Positions 12,384-20,792 of a stretch of DNA of 35,964 bases are shown here, in pieces. Numbering within the stretch: position 1 is the first letter of the stretch; every line of letters starts with the position of its first letter. The notes below the pieces were generated by a model. The model did not search any database and was not told the origin of the DNA. It saw only the letters and a list, made by a program, of their open reading frames with translations. The stretch is from a virus. The DNA is taken from positions 1 to 35,964 of the IMG/VR virus record IMGVR_UViG_3300026521_000100; one strand, 5' to 3'. The position numbers and the translations under genes were made by a program.

Positions 12384-12459
12384 TACAGGGTAGAGCAGAA
12401 GGTAGCTTACTTGGTTCATGCCCAAGAGGTCGCTGGTTCGAGTCCAGCCTCTGTAACCA
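12384..12459 (+). tRNA. tRNA-Met (CAT), initiator-like
   Basis: 76 nt with encoded CCA: acceptor TACAGGG/CTCTGTA (one G-U), anticodon stem CTTGG/CCAAG, loop TTCATGC (CAT), T-arm GCTGG-TTCGAGT-CCAGC. The body (GAGCAG-GGTAGCT, AGGTCG-GGTTC and A73-CCA) follows bacterial initiator tRNA. Position 1 is U facing A72 (initiators normally carry the C1/A72 mismatch) and the anticodon stem has two rather than three G-C pairs. Base 37 is G, which is unusual for CAT anticodons. It could be an initiator, an elongator Met or a lysidine-modified Ile tRNA; the initiator reading fits best. Confidence 0.85.
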
Positions 12460-12478
12460 TTTTATATTTTAATTATAA

Positions 12479-12552
12479 TCTGGAGTCGTCTAATGGTAGG
12501 ACAACTGGTTTTGAACCAGTTAATCGAGGTTCGATCCCTTGCTCTAGAACCA
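12479..12552 (+). tRNA. tRNA-Gln (TTG)
   Basis: 74 nt with encoded CCA: acceptor TCTGGAG/CTCTAGA (one G-U), anticodon stem ACTGG/CCAGT with loop TTTTGAA (anticodon TTG), T-arm CGAGG-TTCGATC-CCTTG. It reads CAA, which is abundant in the portal and other late genes. Confidence 0.95.
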
Positions 12553-12571
12553 AATACAAATTAAGCAAATA

Positions 12572-12697
12572 TTAAGGAATTATTTTATATAATTCTAACT
12601 GCAAGTTAAATTCTTGCACAGATTTCATTTCGACCTTTTACACAACTTTTACTGGTTTACTTTTGGTGGTGCTTTTGTAAGTCGCATTGGTTGTCAT
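12572..12697 (-). CDS. Possible leftward micro-ORF pair (19 and 18 aa)
   Basis: On the minus strand, AAAAGGAAAACC-ATG opens a 19-residue frame (MTTNATYKSTTKSKPVKVV, 12638-12697). After its stop, AAGGTCGAA-ATG opens an 18-residue frame (MKSVQEFNLQLELYKIIP, 12572-12628) in the same phase. The minus strand is purine-rich here, as sense strands are elsewhere in this genome. The pair could be two tiny peptides or a remnant split by a stop. It would run against the tRNA transcript, which weakens the case. Confidence 0.22.
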
Positions 12698-12870
12698 GGT
12701 TTTCCTTTTAATTTAAGTGAGATAGTTCTCTAGCGATTAACCTTGCAAGGTATTTTTAAGTTTTTTGGTATTCTTTTGGAATAAACTTTTGTGAATTTAT
12801 TTTTTAGGAACTGTTTGCATATCCAACTTCTACAAACAATTTTTAACTTTAAAATTCATATACTCCTTTC
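12698..12870. other. Non-coding stretch after the tRNA cluster
   Basis: No supported gene. The plus strand is pyrimidine-rich; the minus strand has an AAAGGAG followed by a nine-codon frame only. It probably forms the 3' tail of the tRNA precursor, ending at the terminator at 12871-12892. Confidence 0.4.
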
Positions 12871-12892
12871 CCCTCGGATAGAGGGATTTTTT
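12871..12892 (+). terminator. Rho-independent terminator of the tRNA transcript
   Basis: CCCTC-GGATA-GAGGG stem with ATTTTTT directly after: a compact GC-rich hairpin in a very AT-rich context, on the same strand as the tRNAs. Confidence 0.8.
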
Positions 12893-12915
12893 CAACTATA
12901 TAAAATTTATAAATC

Positions 12916-12924
12916 TGTTATAAT
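12916..12924 (+). promoter_or_regulatory. Extended -10 promoter TGTTATAAT
   Basis: TGT-TATAAT directly after the tRNA terminator and 8 bases before the inverted-repeat RNA at 12932. It matches the other extended -10 sites of the rightward block. Confidence 0.6.
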
Positions 12925-12931
12925 TTTCATT

Positions 12932-13038
12932 GAAGCAAATAGGTTTTTCCTACATGTTCTTTGTCCTTTGAAGATAATTAAATAGATTTATAAATTTTTA
13001 TTAGGTTTTACTATTTGCTTCTTTCTTCCTTTTTTTAC
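12932..13038 (+). ncRNA. Candidate small RNA closed by an 11-bp stem
   Basis: GAAGCAAATAG (12932-12942) pairs perfectly with CTATTTGCTTC (13011-13021), enclosing about 68 bases with smaller hairpins (TAGG-TTTTT-CCTA, partly inside the left arm, and ATAAA-TT-TTTAT). The right arm is followed by TTTCTTCCTTTTTTT, a terminator-like tail. With the extended -10 box just upstream, this forms a complete promoter-RNA-terminator unit of about 105 nt. No protein frame with a ribosome site fits. Target or function unknown. Confidence 0.55.
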
Positions 13039-13048
13039 CTCTATAAGA

Positions 13049-13054
13049 TATAAT
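13049..13054 (+). promoter_or_regulatory. -10 box TATAAT before the packaging operon
   Basis: TATAAT 30 bases upstream of the first packaging gene, preceded by a T-rich stretch but without the TG extension. A likely late promoter. Confidence 0.5.
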
Positions 13055-13084
13055 AACTATTAAAAACTAATAAAGGACTAATAT

Positions 13085-13801
13085 ATGGATAATCCAGTTA
13101 AACAAGCTAAAGATGCTATTAAGTTAGGTGAAAACAATAAAGTAAGAACTGCTTCAGTATCTTTAGAATCTTTTATAAAACACTTACCTAAAAAAGCTAA
13201 AAGATTAGCTCCAGAAGTTAAAGAATATTATCTAAAAGTATTAGAAGATGAACCAGATATAGGTGATGATCTTATATCTTACACTAAAGTACTTGAAGAA
13301 GGTAGATTCAGTGTCGATCAATATATTAATGCTGTTAGATTTGTAAGTTATCAGATGATGGGATATAACAATACTGAAAGTTATTTAAAAGTATTCCCCG
13401 AGAAGTTAGGAACATTACATGTAGATAAGTATGCTGCTAAATACAATAAAAGTAAATTAGTAACAGAGTTACATAAGTTAGTAGTCGTACCAGAATATTT
13501 AACTCATATCCATCTTAGAAATCAAGCATTAAAAGTGCAGACTGACTTAATGATGAGTGCCAAAAGTGAAATGGTCAAACATTTAGCAAGTAAAACTATA
13601 TTAGAGATGACTAAACCACCTGAAGAGAACTATATGCAAGTAGATGTAAATGTTAAGAAAGATGATTCTATTGAAGCAATAGAGCAAGCATTATATCAAA
13701 CAGCACATAAATTGGTTCAAGGTATTCATGATAAACAAGTTACAGCTAAAGAAATACTTGAAGCTGATATAATGGATGTTGACTATGAAGAAAGTAATTG
13801 A
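13085..13801 (+). CDS. Terminase-associated protein (N4 gp69-like, probable small subunit)
   Basis: 238-residue, mostly helical protein directly before, and overlapping by 26 bases, the large terminase gene. In N4-like phages this place is held by gp69, thought to be the small terminase subunit that recognises DNA. The middle contains a helix-turn-helix-like stretch (VSYQMMGYNNTESYLKVFPE). The acidic C-terminus (EADIMDVDYEESN) could contact the large subunit. The ribosome site is AAAGGACTAAT. Assignment rests on position and size, not on a recognised domain. Confidence 0.6.
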   Translation: MDNPVKQAKDAIKLGENNKVRTASVSLESFIKHLPKKAKRLAPEVKEYYLKVLEDEPDIGDDLISYTKVLEEGRFSVDQYINAVRFVSYQMMGYNNTESYLKVFPEKLGTLHVDKYAAKYNKSKLVTELHKLVVVPEYLTHIHLRNQALKVQTDLMMSAKSEMVKHLASKTILEMTKPPEENYMQVDVNVKKDDSIEAIEQALYQTAHKLVQGIHDKQVTAKEILEADIMDVDYEESN

Positions 13802-15338
13802 TTATTTAAAAGAAGTTGATTATAAATCACCTTATCTTCCTTCACCCGAAGCTATTGCATTTGTAAATTTTATAAAATTAGTTGAAGGTGGTGAACCAGA
13901 AAATAAAACACCTGTGGTACATCTTAAGATATTAGATAATATTTTTAGTAAACATAAAAGACATGCTATTATGTCTCATAGGGGTATTGCTAAAACTACA
14001 TTAATAGCTGAGTATTTATTTTTATATATTGCTGTATTTAATAAAATACCTAACTTTGGTGAAGTAAATTTAGCAATGTATGTAGCTGATAGTGCTGAAG
14101 GTGGTGCTAAAAACTTAAGAAAAAATATAGAACATAGATATAATCAATCTGACTTCCTACAACAAATGATACCTGAGATAGCTTTTACTGATACAAGATT
14201 ATATTTTAAAAATAAAAAAAATAAAGAGTTTGTAGTTAAATTATATGGTGGACAACAGAATATTAGAGGTACTAAAGAATTAGGTATAAGACCTCAATTA
14301 GTTGTAATGGATGATATGTTAGGCGATCAAGATGCTAAATCTCCTACAGTATTAGAAAATATAGAGAATAATATTAATAAAGCAATATCTAAAGCCTTAC
14401 ATCCTACAAGACATAAAATGATTCTTATTGGTACTCCTTTCCATGAAAATGATCCATTATATAGAAGAGTTGAAAGTGGAGAATGGAATGCTTCAGTATA
14501 TCCTATATGTGAAAAATTTCCTTGTGAAAAACATGAATTCTCTGGTTCATGGGAAGATAGATTTCCCTATGAATATGTAGTAGATATGTATAATGAAGCT
14601 AAAGCTACTGGTTCATTAGATGGTTTTTATCAAGAATTAATGTTACAAGTTAAATCTGAGGAAGATAGAGTTTTATCTGATGATGAGATTGATTTTATTA
14701 GAGTCAATAAGAGCAGTTTTATATCTTATTATATAACTACTGACTTTGCTACAAGTGAAAAAGAAGCTGCTGACTATAGTGTTATCTCTGTTTGGGGAAT
14801 TACACAAAATAATAAAAAAGTATTAATTGATGGGATATGTGAAAAAAGATTAATGGATAAAAATATAGAAGATTTATTTAGATTAGTATCTAAGTATAAA
14901 CCTTTACAAGTAGGTATAGAAGTAACTGGGCAACAAGGTGGTTTTGTTTCTTGGATCCAAAAAGAAATGATAACGAGACATACTTGGTTTAATTTGAAAG
15001 AAATTAGACCTACCAAAAACAAAATGACTAGATTTATGGAAGTTTTGCCTGAGTTTAAAAAAAATTCTATTCTATTTAGTAAAGATTTAGATAAAAATTT
15101 TATACAAGAAATTTACGAAGAATTAAGTGGTATAACTTCTAAAAAATTTACTAGTAAACATGACGATGTTATAGATACTATTACTCAACTATTTTTATTA
15201 GATAATGTTTTTGGATATAACTCTCAAACAGATGATGAATTATTTAATAAAAAATATATAGATACATTATTAGATCCTATATATAATATAAATGATAATA
15301 TTGATAAACAAATAAATGAATTATTTGATGAAATATAA
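13776..15338 (+). CDS. terL: Terminase large subunit (N4 gp68-like)
   Basis: DNA-packaging motor ATPase and nuclease, 520 residues (N4 gp68 is about 530). The ATPase has a deviant Walker A (SHRGIAKTT, residues 67-75), Walker B LVVMDD (D179-D180) and the coupling segment LIGTPFHENDPLYR. The RNase H-like nuclease has YITTDFATS (D323), GIEVTGQQGG (about 380-389) and KHDDVIDTI (D463, D464, D467). The first ATG (13776) lies inside the upstream gene. The ATG at 13785 (MKKVIDYL) is equally possible, and neither has a good ribosome site, so translation is probably coupled. Confidence 0.93.
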   Translation: MLTMKKVIDYLKEVDYKSPYLPSPEAIAFVNFIKLVEGGEPENKTPVVHLKILDNIFSKHKRHAIMSHRGIAKTTLIAEYLFLYIAVFNKIPNFGEVNLAMYVADSAEGGAKNLRKNIEHRYNQSDFLQQMIPEIAFTDTRLYFKNKKNKEFVVKLYGGQQNIRGTKELGIRPQLVVMDDMLGDQDAKSPTVLENIENNINKAISKALHPTRHKMILIGTPFHENDPLYRRVESGEWNASVYPICEKFPCEKHEFSGSWEDRFPYEYVVDMYNEAKATGSLDGFYQELMLQVKSEEDRVLSDDEIDFIRVNKSSFISYYITTDFATSEKEAADYSVISVWGITQNNKKVLIDGICEKRLMDKNIEDLFRLVSKYKPLQVGIEVTGQQGGFVSWIQKEMITRHTWFNLKEIRPTKNKMTRFMEVLPEFKKNSILFSKDLDKNFIQEIYEELSGITSKKFTSKHDDVIDTITQLFLLDNVFGYNSQTDDELFNKKYIDTLLDPIYNINDNIDKQINELFDEI

Positions 15339-15405
15339 ATAATATCTAATCTAATATATCTATAAGTATACATAAAGTAAATTAATTAATATAAAGCTTT
15401 ATTAA

Positions 15406-15414
15406 TGTTATAAT
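15406..15414 (+). promoter_or_regulatory. Extended -10 promoter TGTTATAAT before the tailspike
   Basis: TGT-TATAAT 28 bases upstream of the tailspike start, in the 104-base gap after the terminase gene. Confidence 0.6.
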
Positions 15415-15442
15415 AACTTAAATAATTTTTAGGAGAGAATTT

Positions 15443-18421
15443 ATGGATATAGAAATGTATAATAAATTAGTAGAATATATAAATTTATTAGTTACTGGAA
15501 AAACTAATCTTAATCAATTACCAGATAATTTCGAAGACACTTTACGTGATTTTTTACAAAAAAATTTTTCAAGTTATTTTACTAAAGAATTTAATATTAA
15601 ATTTCCTATTGCTTTAAAAGATGCATTAAGTAACTATCCTTTTGTAAATATTACTTCAGTAAATACTGTAGATGATTTAAAATCTATTGATACTACGAAA
15701 TATATAATTAGTATTGTTACTGATTTAGATAGAGGAGGAATTTTTATATTTAACAAAGATAAACAATCTCTAACAGATGATGGTTTAATTTTTAATGGTT
15801 GGGAAAGATTAATTAATACAAAACAATATAATGTAAAATGGTTTGGCGCAAAAGGAGATGGTATTACCGACGATACTATAGCTATTCAAAAAGCAATTGA
15901 TATTGGTGGTAAAAACACTATTATATTTTTTCCAAAAGGAGATTATTATATTACTGGACAATTATATCCAAAAGCATATACTACATGGCAAGGTGAAGGA
16001 TCATTAGATTTTCAAGATTTATTTTATAATGTAAATAGTATTACTTGTGATCATGATAAATATTATTGGGTACATTTTAATACAGATGAAAATCTTAATA
16101 AATTTATTAAAGGGGATCAAATATTTTTATCTGGTTTCGCTAATAAATTAACAAATAAACCTCATGAAATTTCTCAAATAGATAATAAAAATAAAAAAAT
16201 ATTAATTATACATTCTTATTATACTGGATCTGATTATGATGAAGACAATGTAAATGGTACAGCAAGAATACCTTTTATAATTGGTGGTTCAGCAATAAGA
16301 CATAGGGCATTAAATGGTAGATTAACTATTGGTAAATGGTTTATACATTCAGAAGATTTAGATTATTTTAGTTTACAAGATATTGGTTTTGTAGGTGCAG
16401 GAATTAATCAATCCTCTGGATCAGAAATTAAAATAGTTAGAAATGAAAATGGGGCAATGGAAGGATTTCAGTGGAATAATGTGTCATGGATGGATATACC
16501 AGGAAATGCTATTACAATAGAAGCCCCAATTAATAGTTCATTTACTAATATTAGGATTAAGAAATGTGCATTTGATGCTATTAAATTTATTTCTATAAAT
16601 GGATCAGCAATGACGTCTACAACTGTACGAAATGTTTATATAACTTCAGCAAGGAGAGGATTTTATATTGATACTGCTGTATATAATGTATTTGAGAGTA
16701 TTGTTATAGAAGGCGCAGCTATTGCTTTTCATGGAAAAGTTATGAATTCAAATACTTTTAATTCTATTTCTACAGAAACCGTAAAATATAGAACTTTTAG
16801 AGGTGGGCAAGGTTTATCATTCTTAATAGAGAATGGTTATGGAAATGTATTTAATTCTCCATCAGTTATTTATAATAGTGAACCGTATGAATGGGTAAAA
16901 GGTGCTTTTATGTTTTTAGGGCATTCATATGCGACTTTACCTACAGCTATAATTAACGGTGGTAGAGTTCATAATTCATTAAATTATGCACATCCTTTAT
17001 TGACATATGAACAAGGGTCTGACAGTACTGAAAGACTTTATTATGTAGATGTATTAGAAGATACTTTAAGAAATGAATATACAAAACCAGGAAGATTTAT
17101 TGGTGTACATAGAAAAGATTATAATACTCAAGAATCTACGCAAATAGAACGATATAGAATTTTAGAAATATTTTCAGGATGTACTGATTGTATTCAAACA
17201 GATAATACTGAATATAATAAAGATACAGATCCGACACAAAACGATGATGCAGATGCTGGATATAATGTTGGAGATTTATGGACTAATACTGATACAAATA
17301 TTACTTATTTATGTGTAGATAATACTAATGATAATGCCGTATGGAAAAACTTCGATAATATTACAGTATTAAAAGTACAAGTAGATCATACAGAAACTAT
17401 TAATATGAAAACAGCTACTGATTTAGCTATAACAAAAATTGGAAGATCGGTAGGAAATGATATATATACAACTATGGGGTATAAAGTGTATCAATATGAA
17501 TATAATTCATCTGATAAAGAATTATATTTATGGTTAGATATATATGATAGATTTCCTACTTTATATTTACATAAAGCACATTTAGATAGTGATAATAAAG
17601 CTTTTAATAGTGAATTATTATGTAGTAAATATGAATTAGTAACTATTAATGATATTGACTATTTACAAATAGTATTTAAAGCATCAAAATTAATTAAAGA
17701 ATCATCAAATTTTAATTGGCATGATTCTGAAATACAACAAAATGATGGAACAGTATATTTAAGTAATACTTATGATTATATTGATAATATAAAAGAAGAT
17801 TTAATTGCAACTAAATATCAATGGGATAAAGACACTAGTAAATTAAATTTTATTTTTACTCCTACTAGATTTATAAAAGATAATACTACTATTACAGTGT
17901 ATAATAATTTAAATCCATTAATAAATGGAGAATATATTATTGATAGTGTACTTGGGTGGGAGCAATTAGATAATTTCCATAAAAACCCTATTACTATTAA
18001 AGTGAAAATTAATATTGATTTAGGGATTGATTATGATTTAAATGTTTCTGAAAGTTTAGGGTGTTATACATTAACAAATAGTTTAACAAATGCACCTAGT
18101 TTAACCCCTTCTCCTGGTCAAATTATTTTAAATGGATCTCCTATATATAGGATAATTGATCCATTTAATAATATAACAAGAAATAATATAATAAATTATT
18201 CTATTACAATACCAGAAAATGAAACCCAAATTGAATTACCTATTCCATTAAGTTATGATTTTACTTATTTATGTAATTTAACAAATGTAACTATAACTAT
18301 TACTAATACTTCTGTTATAATTAAAAGATCTGATGATTCAACAAATGAATTAAATGGTATTTTAATTGGTTACCCAAAAGCAAATAGATTATTTGTAGGT
18401 ACATTACAAGAAGGAGTCTAA
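15443..18421 (+). CDS. Tailspike with pectate-lyase-type beta-helix
   Basis: 992-residue receptor-binding/depolymerase protein. Residues 1-20 form an anchor-like segment (MDIEMYNKLVEYINLLVTGK) that resembles the start of the GH18 protein downstream. At about residues 130-170 is the typical entry to a pectate-lyase-3 beta-helix (VKWFGAKGDGITDDTIAIQK, then FFPKGDYYITGQ), followed by helix rungs to about residue 480. The segment YNVGDLWTNTDTNITYLCVD near residue 600 is a small carbohydrate/fibre module. The C-terminal ~300 residues are beta-rich and unassigned. It probably degrades or binds host surface polysaccharide. A good ribosome site (TTAGGAGAGAATTT) and its own promoter are present. Confidence 0.85.
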   Translation: MDIEMYNKLVEYINLLVTGKTNLNQLPDNFEDTLRDFLQKNFSSYFTKEFNIKFPIALKDALSNYPFVNITSVNTVDDLKSIDTTKYIISIVTDLDRGGIFIFNKDKQSLTDDGLIFNGWERLINTKQYNVKWFGAKGDGITDDTIAIQKAIDIGGKNTIIFFPKGDYYITGQLYPKAYTTWQGEGSLDFQDLFYNVNSITCDHDKYYWVHFNTDENLNKFIKGDQIFLSGFANKLTNKPHEISQIDNKNKKILIIHSYYTGSDYDEDNVNGTARIPFIIGGSAIRHRALNGRLTIGKWFIHSEDLDYFSLQDIGFVGAGINQSSGSEIKIVRNENGAMEGFQWNNVSWMDIPGNAITIEAPINSSFTNIRIKKCAFDAIKFISINGSAMTSTTVRNVYITSARRGFYIDTAVYNVFESIVIEGAAIAFHGKVMNSNTFNSISTETVKYRTFRGGQGLSFLIENGYGNVFNSPSVIYNSEPYEWVKGAFMFLGHSYATLPTAIINGGRVHNSLNYAHPLLTYEQGSDSTERLYYVDVLEDTLRNEYTKPGRFIGVHRKDYNTQESTQIERYRILEIFSGCTDCIQTDNTEYNKDTDPTQNDDADAGYNVGDLWTNTDTNITYLCVDNTNDNAVWKNFDNITVLKVQVDHTETINMKTATDLAITKIGRSVGNDIYTTMGYKVYQYEYNSSDKELYLWLDIYDRFPTLYLHKAHLDSDNKAFNSELLCSKYELVTINDIDYLQIVFKASKLIKESSNFNWHDSEIQQNDGTVYLSNTYDYIDNIKEDLIATKYQWDKDTSKLNFIFTPTRFIKDNTTITVYNNLNPLINGEYIIDSVLGWEQLDNFHKNPITIKVKINIDLGIDYDLNVSESLGCYTLTNSLTNAPSLTPSPGQIILNGSPIYRIIDPFNNITRNNIINYSITIPENETQIELPIPLSYDFTYLCNLTNVTITITNTSVIIKRSDDSTNELNGILIGYPKANRLFVGTLQEGV

Positions 18422-19165
18422 ATGAATATAAATGATTATAAAATCTTTATTAGAGATATGAATATCTCTGATGAAGAATTAACTAATTTAATACAACAAA
18501 TTATAATAGAAATAAGCCATAATACTAAAATTTTTAGAAATACAATAGGTATAACTATTAGTCATTGTTTAGAGCAATATAATATTAAAGATATTTATAA
18601 TTTATCAAGTGCTGTAGATGAACAAATATCTAATATAACTTTTATAGAAAATACAAATTATGAATTATCTAATGAAGAATGTAATTTACAATCACCTATA
18701 TTGACAGAACTTACGACTGATACAGCTGATACTACTTTTTTAGGATTATTAAGTCTATTAAAAGTATACTCTAATATAGAAGATGCTTATAAACATGGTT
18801 CTACGACTTTAAATGAAGATATAACGTATAAATATTTCATTAAAATAAATGATGTAACATTTATAACTAAAACAGATTATTTAAAAACTTTATATGGTGA
18901 TAAATATACTTTTGATATATTAGCTAATTGCATATATGCACCGTCACCCTCTAAAATAACAACAGAAGAAGAGATTATTATTAAGCCGGCTATTATTGCT
19001 GGTTTAAAATATTATTTATCAGATACATATTTAAATACTACAAATGAACAAGTAAGTAATTTACTATATCAAAGATATTGGTCGACACAAAAACAAATAA
19101 GAAATAATCATCCACAACTAATAGATGTAGTTAGTGAATTTAAAATGGATACATGGAATAAATAA
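18422..19165 (+). CDS. Virion/tail protein, 247 aa, unassigned
   Basis: Begins at the base after the tailspike stop, with ribosome site AAGGAGTCTA inside the end of that gene, so expression is coupled. Mixed alpha/beta, acidic, with a C-terminal helical segment (EIIIKPAIIAGLKYYLSDTY, then RYWSTQKQIRNNHP). Helical-bundle proteins of this size are often head-tail adaptors or tail-appendage connectors. Its place between two enzymatic spikes makes a connector or chaperone plausible. No family is recognised. Confidence 0.7.
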   Translation: MNINDYKIFIRDMNISDEELTNLIQQIIIEISHNTKIFRNTIGITISHCLEQYNIKDIYNLSSAVDEQISNITFIENTNYELSNEECNLQSPILTELTTDTADTTFLGLLSLLKVYSNIEDAYKHGSTTLNEDITYKYFIKINDVTFITKTDYLKTLYGDKYTFDILANCIYAPSPSKITTEEEIIIKPAIIAGLKYYLSDTYLNTTNEQVSNLLYQRYWSTQKQIRNNHPQLIDVVSEFKMDTWNK

Positions 19166-19175
19166 AGGAGCTTTA

Positions 19176-20780
19176 ATGAATATTCAAGTATATAATAAAT
19201 TAAAACAATATATTGATTTAGTAGTAAAAAAATTATATGGAAATATAATACAATATATCGATGACAAATTTTCACAAATAGAAACTTCTGCAGTAACTAA
19301 TAACACTATTGATATATTAGAATTATTTAAAATTAAATTTAATACTTTATATCAATATGATAATAAAGGTAGATTAACTACAAAAGAATGTTTAGGTATA
19401 GATATTTATGATCCGTATCAAGTCGTGTTTTTGGATCCAACTACAAATAAAAAACAACTCCCGTCTGAATATGTACAAATTGGTGAATGGGAAAATCATG
19501 AATGCCCTACTACAGAGTATGATTTAATCTCTCCACATACTATTAGTACTTATTTTTCTGAATGGAGTGTATATAGTGAAGAATTTTTTTTAAAATATAT
19601 GCCTATAGAAGATTTAACTCATATATATTATTCATTTGTAGGAATTAAAGGAATGATGTCTCCTTTTTCTTGGATGCCTAGTTATAATAGTGAATCAATT
19701 AATAGAGATTTATATAGTATATTAATTTTAGATAGATATGCAAGTATACAAATGTATTTAGATAATACAGATGATTATGAGCATAATTGTAAAGGTAATT
19801 TTGCAGAATTAATTAGAATAAAAAAGAAATTTCCAGATAAAAAAATTATTTTATCTATTGGTGGATGGAGTATGTCTGATTCATGGCATTATATTATCAC
19901 AAATGAATGTAATATGAAAAAATTTACAGATAATGTTGTTAAATTTTTAGAAGTATTTGATTTCTTTGATGGTATTGATATTGATTATGAGTTTCCTATG
20001 GGAGAAGGTTTAACTGAATACTTGGGGGAAGATAATCCAAATGAGATGATTAATTATTCTATGTTAGTATCTATGTTACTCGATAGATTAACGCCATTAG
20101 GTAAAACAGTAAGTATGACTTTAGGTGTAGATTATAAACATATTTATCAACTGGATCCAGCTATTTTAAATAAATGTGATGCCGTACAATTAATGACATA
20201 TGACTTTTATGGTACATGGAGTTTATCAGAATTTGGATTTAACTCATCTTTATATGCTTATCCTACTTTAAATCAACAATTTTGTGTAGATTGGGTAGTT
20301 AATTATTTAATAAATAAAGGTGTTAATAGAAATCAATTAGCTATAGGGATTGCTGCTTATGGTAGAGGGTGGCAAGGATTAAAGCCTATTGAAGGTAAAG
20401 ACAAATTAACGTTAGAAGATATTTTATCAGGTAATGTAGATACTTCAGAAGTAATACCATTTCAATATGGTACATTAGATATTCCCACTTCTGAAGAAGG
20501 ATTTGCCTCATTGACTGCTATTTTAGATGGAATAGAAGCAAATAAAGATAGAGATGGTTTTGAGTATGGCGAAGATAAAGAGTACTCTAAATCTGGATAT
20601 TTTATCGATCAAGATACTGGATCATTTATGACATATGATACTAAATATACAGCTGAAGAAAAAGCTAAATATGTAAAAGCTAATAATTTAAAAGGATGTT
20701 TTTATTGGGAAGCGCAAACAGATAAGAAATTTGATATAATTAATGGAATTAACATAGGATTAGAAAATCCAAGTAAATAA
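19176..20780 (+). CDS. GH18 chitinase-like tail protein
   Basis: 534-residue protein. The start at 19176 has a strong ribosome site (AAAGGAGCTTTA); an upstream in-frame ATG at 19134 lies within the previous gene. Residues 1-20 (MNIQVYNKLKQYIDLVVKKL) resemble the tailspike start. From about residue 140 it is a glycoside hydrolase family 18 TIM barrel: KKIILSIGGWS (222-232), the catalytic FDGIDIDYEFP (D265, D268, D270 and acid E272 intact), QLMTYDFYGTWS, LAIGIAAYGRGW and a final GCFYWEAQTD. GH18 enzymes cut beta-1,4-GlcNAc polymers or N-glycan chitobiose. In a phage tail it should hydrolyse a GlcNAc-containing surface glycan or biofilm matrix. The active site is complete. Confidence 0.9.
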   Translation: MNIQVYNKLKQYIDLVVKKLYGNIIQYIDDKFSQIETSAVTNNTIDILELFKIKFNTLYQYDNKGRLTTKECLGIDIYDPYQVVFLDPTTNKKQLPSEYVQIGEWENHECPTTEYDLISPHTISTYFSEWSVYSEEFFLKYMPIEDLTHIYYSFVGIKGMMSPFSWMPSYNSESINRDLYSILILDRYASIQMYLDNTDDYEHNCKGNFAELIRIKKKFPDKKIILSIGGWSMSDSWHYIITNECNMKKFTDNVVKFLEVFDFFDGIDIDYEFPMGEGLTEYLGEDNPNEMINYSMLVSMLLDRLTPLGKTVSMTLGVDYKHIYQLDPAILNKCDAVQLMTYDFYGTWSLSEFGFNSSLYAYPTLNQQFCVDWVVNYLINKGVNRNQLAIGIAAYGRGWQGLKPIEGKDKLTLEDILSGNVDTSEVIPFQYGTLDIPTSEEGFASLTAILDGIEANKDRDGFEYGEDKEYSKSGYFIDQDTGSFMTYDTKYTAEEKAKYVKANNLKGCFYWEAQTDKKFDIINGINIGLENPSK

Positions 20781-20792
20781 AAGGATGATTAA

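Noticed and set aside
12333-12575. 80-codon plus-strand frame
   Set aside because: Runs through three tRNA genes.
12791-12985. 64-codon plus-strand frame
   Set aside because: Crosses a terminator, a promoter and the candidate small RNA; no Shine-Dalgarno; low-complexity content.
14774-15022. Leftward frame inside the terminase gene
   Set aside because: Antisense shadow of a well-supported gene.
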